Of a DNA stretch of 64,000 nt, positions 57,407 to 64,000 are shown piece after piece. This DNA is from Modestobacter italicus (GTDB taxonomy: Bacteria > Actinomycetota > Actinomycetes > Mycobacteriales > Geodermatophilaceae). The stretch lies in the NCBI RefSeq assembly GCF_000306785.1, contig NC_017955.1, positions 2,914,001-2,978,000 on the forward strand, written 5' to 3'. The stretch's first letter is position 1, and each line of letters opens with the position of its first letter. The translations under genes were made by a program, and so were the position numbers. The notes under the pieces are model-generated. The model had not been told where the DNA came from. It searched no databases and was given only the letters and a program-made list of their open reading frames with translations.

Positions 57407-58591
57407 TCAGCGGACGGCGAGCTCCATCAGGTCCGCGCCGACGACGAGCCGGCCGGAGTACCCCTGCCGCGCCCGCTGCCACCGACTCGTCGGGTTGTCC
57501 CCGGGCACGAGGTGCGTGAGCACCAGGTTCTTCGCCCCGGCCTTCTCCGCCACGTCCCGGCCGACCTGCTCGATCGTGGTGTGCGACTCCAGCAGGTGGT
57601 TGCCCAGGGGCCCGCCCACCTCCGGGGGCAGCGTGGCGACGAGGCGGGCGACCCACCCGGGGTCGATGACCTCGTGGACCAGGTAGTCGGTGTCCCGGGC
57701 GAGGTCGATGAGGTTCTCGCTGACGGCCGTGTCCCCGGACACGGTGACCGAGCCGTCGGGGGTGTCGAACCGGAACCCGAACGCCGGTGCGGCTGCGTGG
57801 TGGTCGACCAGCGTGGCGGTGACGGTGACCTCGTCGTCGGTCCACACCGGGATCGGCGCCTGCAGACGCGGTGGTATGCCGAGCGGGTCCGGCGCCCAGA
57901 TGCCGCTCAGGTCGATGTCCTGGACGGCGAACGTGCTCTGCGGACCGGCGAAGTTGCTGTCCCGGGCCCGGTCGTTGAAGTCGGCGGCCCAGGCCCGGGT
58001 CAGGTGCTCGGTCATGCCGGTGATGCCCGGCGTGGGGTCCTGCGGTGCGAACACCGGCGGTGCCGGCCGGTTGGGCGGGAACACCCGCGGCAGGGTGCCC
58101 CGGGCACCGGGCCCGAAGACCTGGATGGGCGGCCCCGTGCGGCCCATGGTGTTGATCGGCCCGGTCGCATAGGTCGCCGGCCAGTCCATCAGGTGGTCGC
58201 TGTGCAGGTGGGTGAAGAAGATGCCCCGCACGTTGCTGAGGGTCGAGGCGACCCCGGCCGGCCCGGACAGGCTGCTCTGCCGCAGCCGCTGCAGCGAGCT
58301 GAGACCGAGGTCCACCACGTAGACCCGGTCCCGGTAGGCGATCGCGGTGGAGATGCCGGCGCGCTCGGCTCCCAGGATGCCCGGGCCCCCGGCGGTACCG
58401 AGCAGGACGAGCCGGGTCCGTTTCGGGCGGCTGCCTCCGGAGGCGCCCGGCCCGCCGGCCGAGGCCGGCGCGGCGCCCGCGGCGAGCAGTCCGCCGGCCG
58501 CTGCGGTCACCCCCAGGACCTGGAGGAACTGCCGCCGGTTGGCCGCAGGGATCGAGGGATCCGCAGCCACCCCGCTGATGACGTCGCACAT
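57407..58591 (-). CDS. Tat-exported metallo-beta-lactamase-fold hydrolase
   Basis: 394 residues from ATG 58591 with AACGGAGG upstream. A twin-arginine signal (NRRQFLQVLGVTAAAGG, Arg19-Arg20) ends in APASA. Zinc-binding HxHxDH is His128, His130, Asp132-His133 (FTHLHSDH); later ligands are in SGDTAVSE and THLVPGD. Tat export fits a protein folded with metal before secretion. Related exported enzymes include arylsulfatase-like, lactonase and RNase Z-like hydrolases; the substrate is not clear. Its promoter closely resembles that of the DHA2 transporter at 60310. Confidence 0.78.
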   Translation of the reverse strand: MCDVISGVAADPSIPAANRRQFLQVLGVTAAAGGLLAAGAAPASAGGPGASGGSRPKRTRLVLLGTAGGPGILGAERAGISTAIAYRDRVYVVDLGLSSLQRLRQSSLSGPAGVASTLSNVRGIFFTHLHSDHLMDWPATYATGPINTMGRTGPPIQVFGPGARGTLPRVFPPNRPAPPVFAPQDPTPGITGMTEHLTRAWAADFNDRARDSNFAGPQSTFAVQDIDLSGIWAPDPLGIPPRLQAPIPVWTDDEVTVTATLVDHHAAAPAFGFRFDTPDGSVTVSGDTAVSENLIDLARDTDYLVHEVIDPGWVARLVATLPPEVGGPLGNHLLESHTTIEQVGRDVAEKAGAKNLVLTHLVPGDNPTSRWQRARQGYSGRLVVGADLMELAVR

Positions 58592-58616
58592 CGTCGTGCC
58601 TCCGTTCGCTGGTTGG

Positions 58617-58651
58617 TGTGCACTGTGGCCTTCTGCTTTACCCGGTGTCAA
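58617..58651 (-). promoter_or_regulatory. Promoter of the exported MBL hydrolase
   Basis: Minus-strand TTGACA (58651-58646), 18-bp spacer, CACAGT (58627-58622), then GCACA. The pattern TTGACAC-N3-GTAA-N10-CAYAGT-GCACA is shared with the promoter at 60188-60222, suggesting one regulator for both. Confidence 0.6.
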
Positions 58652-58699
58652 GTAGACTGTCTCGCCGTACGACAGGCATAGCAGGGGATCCGGCCGTCA

Positions 58700-58930
58700 C
58701 GTGGGCGGGCGGACCCGCGTCCTGGCCGACATCCAGGACGGCCTGGACCAGGCCGACCGCTTCGACCGGGACACCCGGCACGCCCGCGGCATCCTCGCGT
58801 TCGCGCAGCTCGACCATGAGGCCCGCACTGGGCGCAGGGCCGGTCCCGGGCCGAGCTCGACGCGATGATCGATGTCCTCGCCGACAGCTGGTGGTACCTG
58901 CTGCCCGAAAGCGGGGCGCCCCAGCGCTGA
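58700..58930 (+). pseudogene. TetR C-terminal fragment, frameshifted
   Basis: Encodes RVLADIQDGLDQADRFD, RHARGILAFAQLDHEAR and, after a frameshift, AELDAMIDVLADSWWYLLP up to the stop at 58930. These match the C-terminal part of the intact TetR at 59485-60099 (DIEAGLDQAGRFAP, RHMRGVLAFAQLDHVAR, DLDRMIDVLTDSWWRLL). The DNA-binding domain is missing. It is a relic of a second TetR gene next to the MBL hydrolase promoter. Confidence 0.7.
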
Positions 58931-58949
58931 GCGCGGGCTCCCGCCGGCG

Positions 58950-59481
58950 CTACCAGCGGTCCGGCACGAGGCGCAGGAAGGCGACCAGCGCGACCGGCAA
59001 CAGGACCGGACGCAGGGCAGCCGGGTCGGTCCGGGGAGCCCATCCCCCCTCGACCGGCCGCACCGAGGGCTGCGCGATGTGCGCCTCGACGATCGGACAG
59101 GTCACCGGGCCCGGTGGGAGCAACCGGAACCGGCCGACCGCCTCCTCGCGGGTGGCGTGTACCCGCACTCGCGCGGCGCCGACCCGCCCGGGTCCCGGCG
59201 CGGGAGGCCGATCGGGGTGTCGATCAGCGCGAGGCCCCGGACGCCGGGCTGCAGGGTCGTCGCGACGAGGCAGGCGACGCTGCCCGTGCTCGAGCCGACG
59301 AGGGCCGGCGTGTCCACGTCCGCCGCCGCGGCGACAGCCAGGACGTCGCGGGCCCACACCTCGAAGCCGTACACCGCCCGCCAGTCGCTCTCGCCGTGCC
59401 GGGAGAGGTCGACGCGCCGTCCCGGACGACGGACCGCCGCTCGCCGGGCACGGCCAGCGCGGCAGAGACCCGGTCGGTCAC
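58950..59481 (-). pseudogene. Alpha/beta-hydrolase pseudogene
   Basis: Starts at GTG 59481 close to the TetR stop. Pieces in different frames give a short N-terminus (TDRVSAALAVPGERRS), then VDLSRHGESDW, the nucleophile elbow VGSSTGSVACL, and finally RFRLLPPGPV with HIAQPSVRPVEGGW and a C-terminal PVALVAFLRLVPDRW. At least two frameshifts and deletions (the oxyanion loop and the Asp/His region are gone) make it inactive. Normally such a hydrolase gene would be co-translated with the TetR gene. Confidence 0.65.
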
Positions 59482-59484
59482 GCC

Positions 59485-60099
59485 TCAGGCACCGTCGGAG
59501 AGCAACCGCCACCAACTGTCGGTGAGGACGTCGATCATGCGGTCGAGGTCCGCCCGCTCGCGGTCCTGCGCCCAGTTCCGGGCCACGTGGTCCAGCTGGG
59601 CGAACGCCAGCACGCCACGCATGTGGCGGGTGGCCGGGGCGAAGCGGCCGGCTTGGTCCAGCCCGGCCTCGATGTCGCTGGCGACCTCCTCGATCCACTG
59701 GTCCACCAGCCCCCGCAGCTCGGGGTCGACGGCCGCCGCCTCGAAGGCGGCGACGGTGTACGGGCGGATGGTGTCCCACTGCTTCGATCGTTCCAGCAGC
59801 CACGCCCCGATGGCCTCCCGGGACCCGTCGCGCACCGCCGCGACCAGGTCGTTGGCGGTGGACCCGTGACCGGGTGAGCTGATCCGCTCCAAGAGCTGGT
59901 TGAGCTCGGCGATGAGCTCCCTCATCAGGTCGCTGCGCGACGGGAAGTAGGCGTAGAAGGTCACCCGCGTCGTCCCGGCCGTCGCGGCGATGTCGTCGAC
60001 GGTCGTCGCGGCATAGCCCTTCGACTCGAACAGCTCCAGGGCCGTCGACAACAGCAGCCGACGCGTCATCTCCTTCTGCGCTGCGCGCAGACCAGCCAT
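59485..60099 (-). CDS. TetR-family regulator
   Basis: 204 residues. HTH segment LLLSTALELFESKGYAATTVDDIAATAGTTRVTFYAYFPSRSDLMREL is a clear TetR match; the C-terminal domain is helical. Divergent from a DHA2 transporter whose promoter it probably represses. The relic at 58700-58930 is homologous to its C-terminus and the MBL promoter resembles the transporter promoter, so its regulon likely includes both. Confidence 0.85.
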   Translation of the reverse strand: MAGLRAAQKEMTRRLLLSTALELFESKGYAATTVDDIAATAGTTRVTFYAYFPSRSDLMRELIAELNQLLERISSPGHGSTANDLVAAVRDGSREAIGAWLLERSKQWDTIRPYTVAAFEAAAVDPELRGLVDQWIEEVASDIEAGLDQAGRFAPATRHMRGVLAFAQLDHVARNWAQDRERADLDRMIDVLTDSWWRLLSDGA

Positions 60100-60187
60100 C
60101 TCAGCGCCCCGTCCGGGCCGGTCGCCGCATCATGTCGACCAGCCTAGGACAGCCCCGCCAGCTCGACGGCTCCATGGCAGACTTTTC

Positions 60188-60222
60188 TTGACACGTTGTA
60201 AGATTCGGTGACATAGTGCACA
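60188..60222 (+). promoter_or_regulatory. Promoter of the DHA2 transporter
   Basis: Consensus TTGACA (60188-60193), 18-bp spacer, CATAGT (60212-60217), then GCACA. GTAA lies inside the spacer at the same position as in the MBL promoter. Start codon of the transporter is about 90 bp downstream. Confidence 0.65.
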
Positions 60223-60309
60223 GAGAAACCGTGACCGTGACCACAGCAGGGTCGCGTGCTCAGCGCCCGGTCGAGCGACCGGCGCAGTCGACTCTCGAAG
60301 GAGAGAGCC

Positions 60310-61953
60310 ATGGCAACCAGCTCAGCGGCACGACCCGAGGCACCGGGCGCCCCGGCAACGGCGCGACCCGCCCGCGTGGCCGGCACCCTGGCGGCCGCCT
60401 GCGTCGCCGTCTTCGTCGCACAGGTCGCCAACGCCATCCCGGCGTCGCTCAACGGCCTGTTCCAGACCGAGCTGCAGACCACCGGGTCGCAACTGACCTG
60501 GATCACCGCGGCGTTCATGATCGCGGTGGTGGTCTTCGAGCTGACCTTCGGCGTGCTCGGAGACCTCTTCGGCCGCCGCCGGCTGCAGGCGGCCGGTGGT
60601 CTGGTCCTGGTGATCGGCTCGATCGTCTCCGCCAGCGCCCCGGCGGTCCAGGTGCTCTGGGTGGGTGCCGCGCTGAGCGGCCTCGGCGCCGGCGCCCTGT
60701 TCCCCGCCTCGCTGGCGCTCATCGCCGCGGTGACCCACGACCCGCAGGCCCGGGCCCGCGGCATCGCGCTGTGGGCGGGCTTTCTCTCCGCCGGTGCCGC
60801 GATCTCCCCGCTGCTCGGTGGGGTGCTGGCCGGGCAGACGTCGTGGCGCTGGTCCTTCGCGGTGGTCGCGGTCCTGGCCGTGGTCACGATCGTCGCGACG
60901 CTGCTGCTGTCGGTGGAGTCGACCGCTCCCGAGGGCCGCGGTCTGGACCTCCCGGGTCAGGTCACCTTCGCGATCGGGCTCATCGCCGTGCTCTACGGGC
61001 TGGTGCAGGGCGCGGAGGACGGGTGGACCGAGCCGCACATCCTGACAGCCCTCGTCGTGGGGGTGGTCTTCCTCGCCGCGTTCGTCGTCGCCGAGCAGCG
61101 CGCGGCCACTCCCCTGCTGCACCTGGAGCTCTTCCGCAACCGGGCGTTCTCGGTCGCCTCGATCGTCACCGTGGTCGGCATGTTCGCCTTCCTGGGCTCC
61201 TGCTTCTCCTTCAGCATCTGGCTGGGCGCCGTGCAGCACCAGTCCCCCGCCCGGGTCGGCATCCCGCTGCTGCTCATCCAGGCCCCGGCCTTCGTGCTGA
61301 TCCCCGTCGTGTCCCGGCTGCTGTCCCGGGTCAGCGCCCGGTGGCTGCTCACCGCCGGCTTCGCGTTGATGGCCATCGGCGCCTGGCTCGCCTCCCGGCT
61401 CGACGTCACCGACATGAGCCTGGTCCCGATGGTGGCGCCCACATTGCTCATCGGCGTCGGCTTCGCGCTGTCGGTCAGCTCGTTCACCGCGGTGGCGATC
61501 AACACCGTGCCGCTGCACCTGGCCGGCATGGCCAGCGCGGCCACCAACCTGCTGCGCGACCTGGGCTTCGCGCTGGGGCCGATCATCGTCGGCGCGGTCG
61601 CGCTCAGCACGGCCGGTGACAAGCTCGGCGCCGCCCTGGCGGCGGCGGACCTGCCTGCCGATCAGGCCGGCCCGGCCAACGGCGTCTTCCAGGCCGGTGG
61701 GGCGCTCGCCGTCAACGGCCTGCCGCCGAACCTCCCGGGCGCAGCGGCACACCCGCTCGCCCTTGATGCGCTGGGCAGCGGCTTCTCCACGGCGTTCGTC
61801 GTCTGCGCCGTCGCCGCGCTGGCCGCCGCCGTCCTGACGCTGGTCGGCCTGTCCGGCGTTCGCCGCGACGGGCAGCAGCCCACGACCGAGGCGCTGCACG
61901 ACCCGCTCCACCCGGAGCTCCCCGGCGAGCTGAAGGACGCCGCGCGGCCCTGA
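60310..61953 (+). CDS. DHA2-family MFS transporter
   Basis: 547 residues from ATG 60310 (GAAGGAGAG upstream); the frame opens earlier at 60256 without a good ribosome-binding site. Fourteen predicted helices; motif A GDLFGRRRLQAAGG, motif C region GAAISPLLGGVLAG. A loop between the last helices (ADQAGPANGVFQAGGALAVNGLPP) is longer than usual. Probably an exporter of an aromatic or hydrophobic compound, under the divergent TetR. A P450 system follows 80 bp downstream and could share the transcript. Confidence 0.83.
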   Translation: MATSSAARPEAPGAPATARPARVAGTLAAACVAVFVAQVANAIPASLNGLFQTELQTTGSQLTWITAAFMIAVVVFELTFGVLGDLFGRRRLQAAGGLVLVIGSIVSASAPAVQVLWVGAALSGLGAGALFPASLALIAAVTHDPQARARGIALWAGFLSAGAAISPLLGGVLAGQTSWRWSFAVVAVLAVVTIVATLLLSVESTAPEGRGLDLPGQVTFAIGLIAVLYGLVQGAEDGWTEPHILTALVVGVVFLAAFVVAEQRAATPLLHLELFRNRAFSVASIVTVVGMFAFLGSCFSFSIWLGAVQHQSPARVGIPLLLIQAPAFVLIPVVSRLLSRVSARWLLTAGFALMAIGAWLASRLDVTDMSLVPMVAPTLLIGVGFALSVSSFTAVAINTVPLHLAGMASAATNLLRDLGFALGPIIVGAVALSTAGDKLGAALAAADLPADQAGPANGVFQAGGALAVNGLPPNLPGAAAHPLALDALGSGFSTAFVVCAVAALAAAVLTLVGLSGVRRDGQQPTTEALHDPLHPELPGELKDAARP

Positions 61954-62033
61954 GTCCCGGCCGGGTCGGCTCGCCACGGCGGGCCGACCCGGCGATGTCC
62001 CCGCACACCCACGTCGCGATCTCGAGGTGCCTC

Positions 62034-63203
62034 ATGTCCGTTCCGTCTTCCGATGTCGATCTGTTCGCCGACGAGGTCCTCCTCGACCCCTACCCGACCT
62101 ACGCAGAGCTCCGCGAGCTCGGCGCCGTGGTCCACCTGTCGGCGAACGACGTCTACGCGCTGACCCGCTACGACGTCATCCGCGGCGCGCTCGGCGACCC
62201 GGAGACCTTCTCGTCGAGGACGATCGGCTTCAACCCGATGGTCAACGAGGCCCTGCAGGGCACCTCGCTGGCCTCGGACCCGCCGGTGCACGCACAGCTC
62301 CGCGCGACGCTGACCGAGAACCTGTCCCCGCGGGCGCTGCGCGGCCTGAAGGTGCAGATCGACGCCAAGGCCGCCGCCCTCGTCGGGGACCTGGTGGGGC
62401 GGGGTTCCTTCGAGGCCATCGACGCCCTGGCCCGGGCCTTCCCGCTCGAGGTCGTCGCCGACCTGATCGGTTTCACCGGCCAGGTGCGCGAGAACATGCT
62501 GCGCTGGGGCCAGGCCGCGATGCAGGTCCTCGGCCCGCTGAACCAGCGGACCGCGGAGAACTTCCCGATCGCCGGTGAGCTGTACGGCTGGTGCTCCAGC
62601 GTCACGGCCGAGGAGCTCGCGCCGGGCTCGGTCGGCCGCGGCATCTTCGACGCCGAGGCCCGCGGCGACATCCCGCCGGGCTCGGCGGGCAACATCATCC
62701 ACCAGTACCTCGGCGCCGGGGTCGACACGACGATCGCAGCGATCGGCAACACCGTCGCCCTCTTCGCGGCGAACCCCGACCAGTTCGACCTGGTGCGCAA
62801 GGACCCCTCGCTCGTGCCGGCGGCCTTCGCCGAGGTGCTCCGCTTCTGGGTGCCCATCCATGCCTGGGGGCGGCACGTCACCCGGGACGTGGAGATCGAG
62901 GGGACGGTCATCCCGGCCGGGTCGCAGGTCGCGATCCTCTTCGGCGCCGGCAACCGCGACCACCGCCACTACGAGAACCCCGACGCCTTCCTGGTCGAGC
63001 GCAACCCGGTCGACCACCTGTCCTTCGGGTACGGCCCGCACGGTTGCGCCGGCCAGGGCCTGGCGCGCCTCGAGGCGCACGCGGTCATCGCGTCCCTGGC
63101 GACCCGCGTCCAGCGCCTGGTGGTCGGCGAGGCGGTGCGCGTGCCGAGCAACACCACCCGCAGCATCGAGGAGCTCCCCGTCCTGGAGGTGGTGCCGGCA
63201 TGA
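62034..63203 (+). CDS. Cytochrome P450
   Basis: 389 residues from ATG 62034. I-helix LGAGVDTT (Ala228-Gly229, Asp231-Thr232), ExxR in EVLR, and heme loop FGYGPHGCAG with ligand Cys338. Soluble bacterial class I type. The surrounding ferredoxin and reductase genes make a complete electron chain. The general look (HAWGRHVTRD, HLSFGYGPHGCAGQGLARLE) recalls aromatic-acid O-demethylating P450s of the CYP199 kind, which would suit the protocatechuate theme, but the substrate is not proven. Stop overlaps the ferredoxin start as ATGA. Confidence 0.85.
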   Translation: MSVPSSDVDLFADEVLLDPYPTYAELRELGAVVHLSANDVYALTRYDVIRGALGDPETFSSRTIGFNPMVNEALQGTSLASDPPVHAQLRATLTENLSPRALRGLKVQIDAKAAALVGDLVGRGSFEAIDALARAFPLEVVADLIGFTGQVRENMLRWGQAAMQVLGPLNQRTAENFPIAGELYGWCSSVTAEELAPGSVGRGIFDAEARGDIPPGSAGNIIHQYLGAGVDTTIAAIGNTVALFAANPDQFDLVRKDPSLVPAAFAEVLRFWVPIHAWGRHVTRDVEIEGTVIPAGSQVAILFGAGNRDHRHYENPDAFLVERNPVDHLSFGYGPHGCAGQGLARLEAHAVIASLATRVQRLVVGEAVRVPSNTTRSIEELPVLEVVPA

Positions 63204-63391
63204 GGATCGTCGCGGACACCGTCCGGTGCGAGGGCCACGGCCTGTGCGCCGACACCGCACCGGAGGTCTACGACCTCGACGACGAGGCCCTCGTGGTGCT
63301 GCTGCACGATCCCGTGCCCGCCGAGCTCGAGCGGAAGGCCGAGGCGGGTGCGCGGGTGTGCCCGGTCGCCGCGTTGCGGGTGGAGGCGTGA
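63200..63391 (+). CDS. P450-partner 3Fe-4S ferredoxin
   Basis: 63 residues. Cys10 and Cys16 in CEGHGLC (CX5C) and Cys54 in VCPVAAL give three cluster ligands, as in actinobacterial [3Fe-4S] ferredoxins that serve P450s. Overlaps both the P450 and the reductase gene by 4 bp. It passes electrons from the reductase to the P450. Confidence 0.88.
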   Translation: MRIVADTVRCEGHGLCADTAPEVYDLDDEALVVLLHDPVPAELERKAEAGARVCPVAALRVEA

Positions 63392-64000
63392 GCCGGCGCG
63401 ACGTGGTCGTCGTCGGCGGGTCCATCGCGGCGTTGACCGCGGTGGAGGTGCTCCGGATGGAGGACTTCGACGGTCGGATCACCGTGCTCAGCGAGGAGGA
63501 CGTGCCGCCCTACACCCGGGTGCCGCTGTCCAAGGGCGTGCTCGCCGGCACGGAGTCGATCGACGACATCGTGCTCGCTCCGCTGGCCGACGACGTCGAC
63601 CTGCGGCTGCGCACGGCGGCGACGGCGCTGGACCTGGACACGAAGACCGTGCACACCCCCTCCGGGCCGGTGCACTACGACGGCCTGGTCATCGCCACCG
63701 GCGGGCGCGCCCGCCGGCTGGGCACCCCCGACCAGCAGGAGCGCGTGCTGCGCACGCACGGCGACTGCGCCCGGCTCCGGGACGCCCTGGCCGCGGCCTC
63801 CTCCGTCCTGGTCGTGGGCGGGGGGTTCCTCGGCATGGAGGTCGCCTCCACCGCCCGCGCGCTGGGCAAGGAGGTCACCGTCGTCGACCTGGCCCTGCCG
63901 CTGGACCGGCTGCTCGGCACGGTCGTGGGCGGGTACGTGCGCTCGGTGGCCACGCAGGCCGGCGTCCGGATCGTCGTCACCGACGGCGGCGTCCGGCTGC
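63388..64000 (+). CDS. Ferredoxin reductase, 5' part, cut by window edge
   Basis: 204 residues visible from GTG 63388. FAD-binding VVVVGGSIAALTAVEVL (GGSIA replaces the usual GxGxxG), PPYTRVPLSKGVL, ATGGRARRL, and the NADH-binding VVGGGFLGMEVA. Matches rubredoxin/ferredoxin reductases that support P450s. The C-terminal domain lies beyond position 64000. Third gene of the P450 set. Confidence 0.85.
   Translation, partial: MSRRDVVVVGGSIAALTAVEVLRMEDFDGRITVLSEEDVPPYTRVPLSKGVLAGTESIDDIVLAPLADDVDLRLRTAATALDLDTKTVHTPSGPVHYDGLVIATGGRARRLGTPDQQERVLRTHGDCARLRDALAAASSVLVVGGGFLGMEVASTARALGKEVTVVDLALPLDRLLGTVVGGYVRSVATQAGVRIVVTDGGVRL

Noticed and set aside
1-64000. CRISPR arrays, insertion sequences or an intact integrase
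   Set aside because: No regularly spaced repeats, transposase motifs or recombinase genes were seen on either strand; only the tRNA scar and short repeats hint at mobility.

Overview
The window is very GC-rich, with GC-loaded third codon positions, frequent GTG starts, many start/stop overlaps of the ATGA/GTGA type and several genes that look leaderless. Gene content (NDMA-type alcohol dehydrogenase, IclR/TetR/HxlR regulators, QuiC-type dehydroshikimate dehydratase, MHS and DHA2 transporters, CHAD and ScyD/ScyE proteins) fits a soil or plant-associated actinobacterium. Geodermatophilaceae is my guess; nothing in the window proves a genus. No ribosomal, replication or CRISPR genes were seen.

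Layout. 1-5.2 kb (minus): a tightly overlapped alcohol/ketone oxidation operon (NDMA-ADH, a Cys-form UGSC-family protein and its partner, two SDRs, a Zn-ADH cut by the window edge) with a divergent IclR gene. 6.4-9.5 kb: MaoC-like hydratase, acyl-CoA synthetase and a thioredoxin reductase without thioredoxin. 9.7-17.7 kb: a quinate/shikimate catabolic block (type II dehydroquinase, QuiC, catabolic AroE-like dehydrogenase, unknown TIM-barrel-like protein, TetR, ShiA-like MHS transporter, type B carboxylesterase). A shared motif lies upstream of both the aroE-quiC-aroQ operon and the transporter. 17.7-21.3 kb: MDR oxidoreductase, HxlR, DHA2 transporter, thioesterase. 21.3-26.6 kb: AraC plus a eugenol/vanillyl-alcohol oxidase, then the first copy of a 3-hydroxybenzoate 4-monooxygenase (MobA) gene. 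26.6-32.6 kb: decayed alpha/beta-hydrolase pieces, an arylsulfatase, a CYTH-CHAD gene that has lost its 5' end, and a secreted ScyD/ScyE-family protein.

32.7-54.0 kb is a carbohydrate locus. On the plus strand an 11-gene run (lipoprotein, permease, fused permease-ATPase, ATPase, GH3, GH43, GH2, GH3, GH78, nucleoside-hydrolase-like protein, SDR) spans about 18 kb with mostly 4-bp overlaps. Divergent to it lie TetR, a second nucleoside-hydrolase-like paralogue, a tiny ORF, a Gfo/Idh/MocA oxidoreductase and an internally deleted esterase. None of the glycosidases has a signal peptide, so an oligosaccharide or plant glycoside is probably imported and trimmed inside the cell.

54.1-64.0 kb: a tRNA-Pro 3' fragment (probable integration scar), an intact IclR gene with the second MobA copy, a Tat-exported metallo-beta-lactamase-fold hydrolase, a zone of decayed TetR and hydrolase genes, an intact TetR, a DHA2 transporter, and a cytochrome P450-ferredoxin-ferredoxin reductase set cut by the right edge.

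The unifying theme is plant-derived material. Quinate/shikimate, 3-hydroxybenzoate and probably eugenol/vanillyl-type phenols all feed protocatechuate, beside a glycoside uptake and trimming system. The protocatechuate ring-cleavage genes are not in the window. The two MobA loci form direct repeats about 30.7 kb apart; the left one has lost most of its IclR gene.
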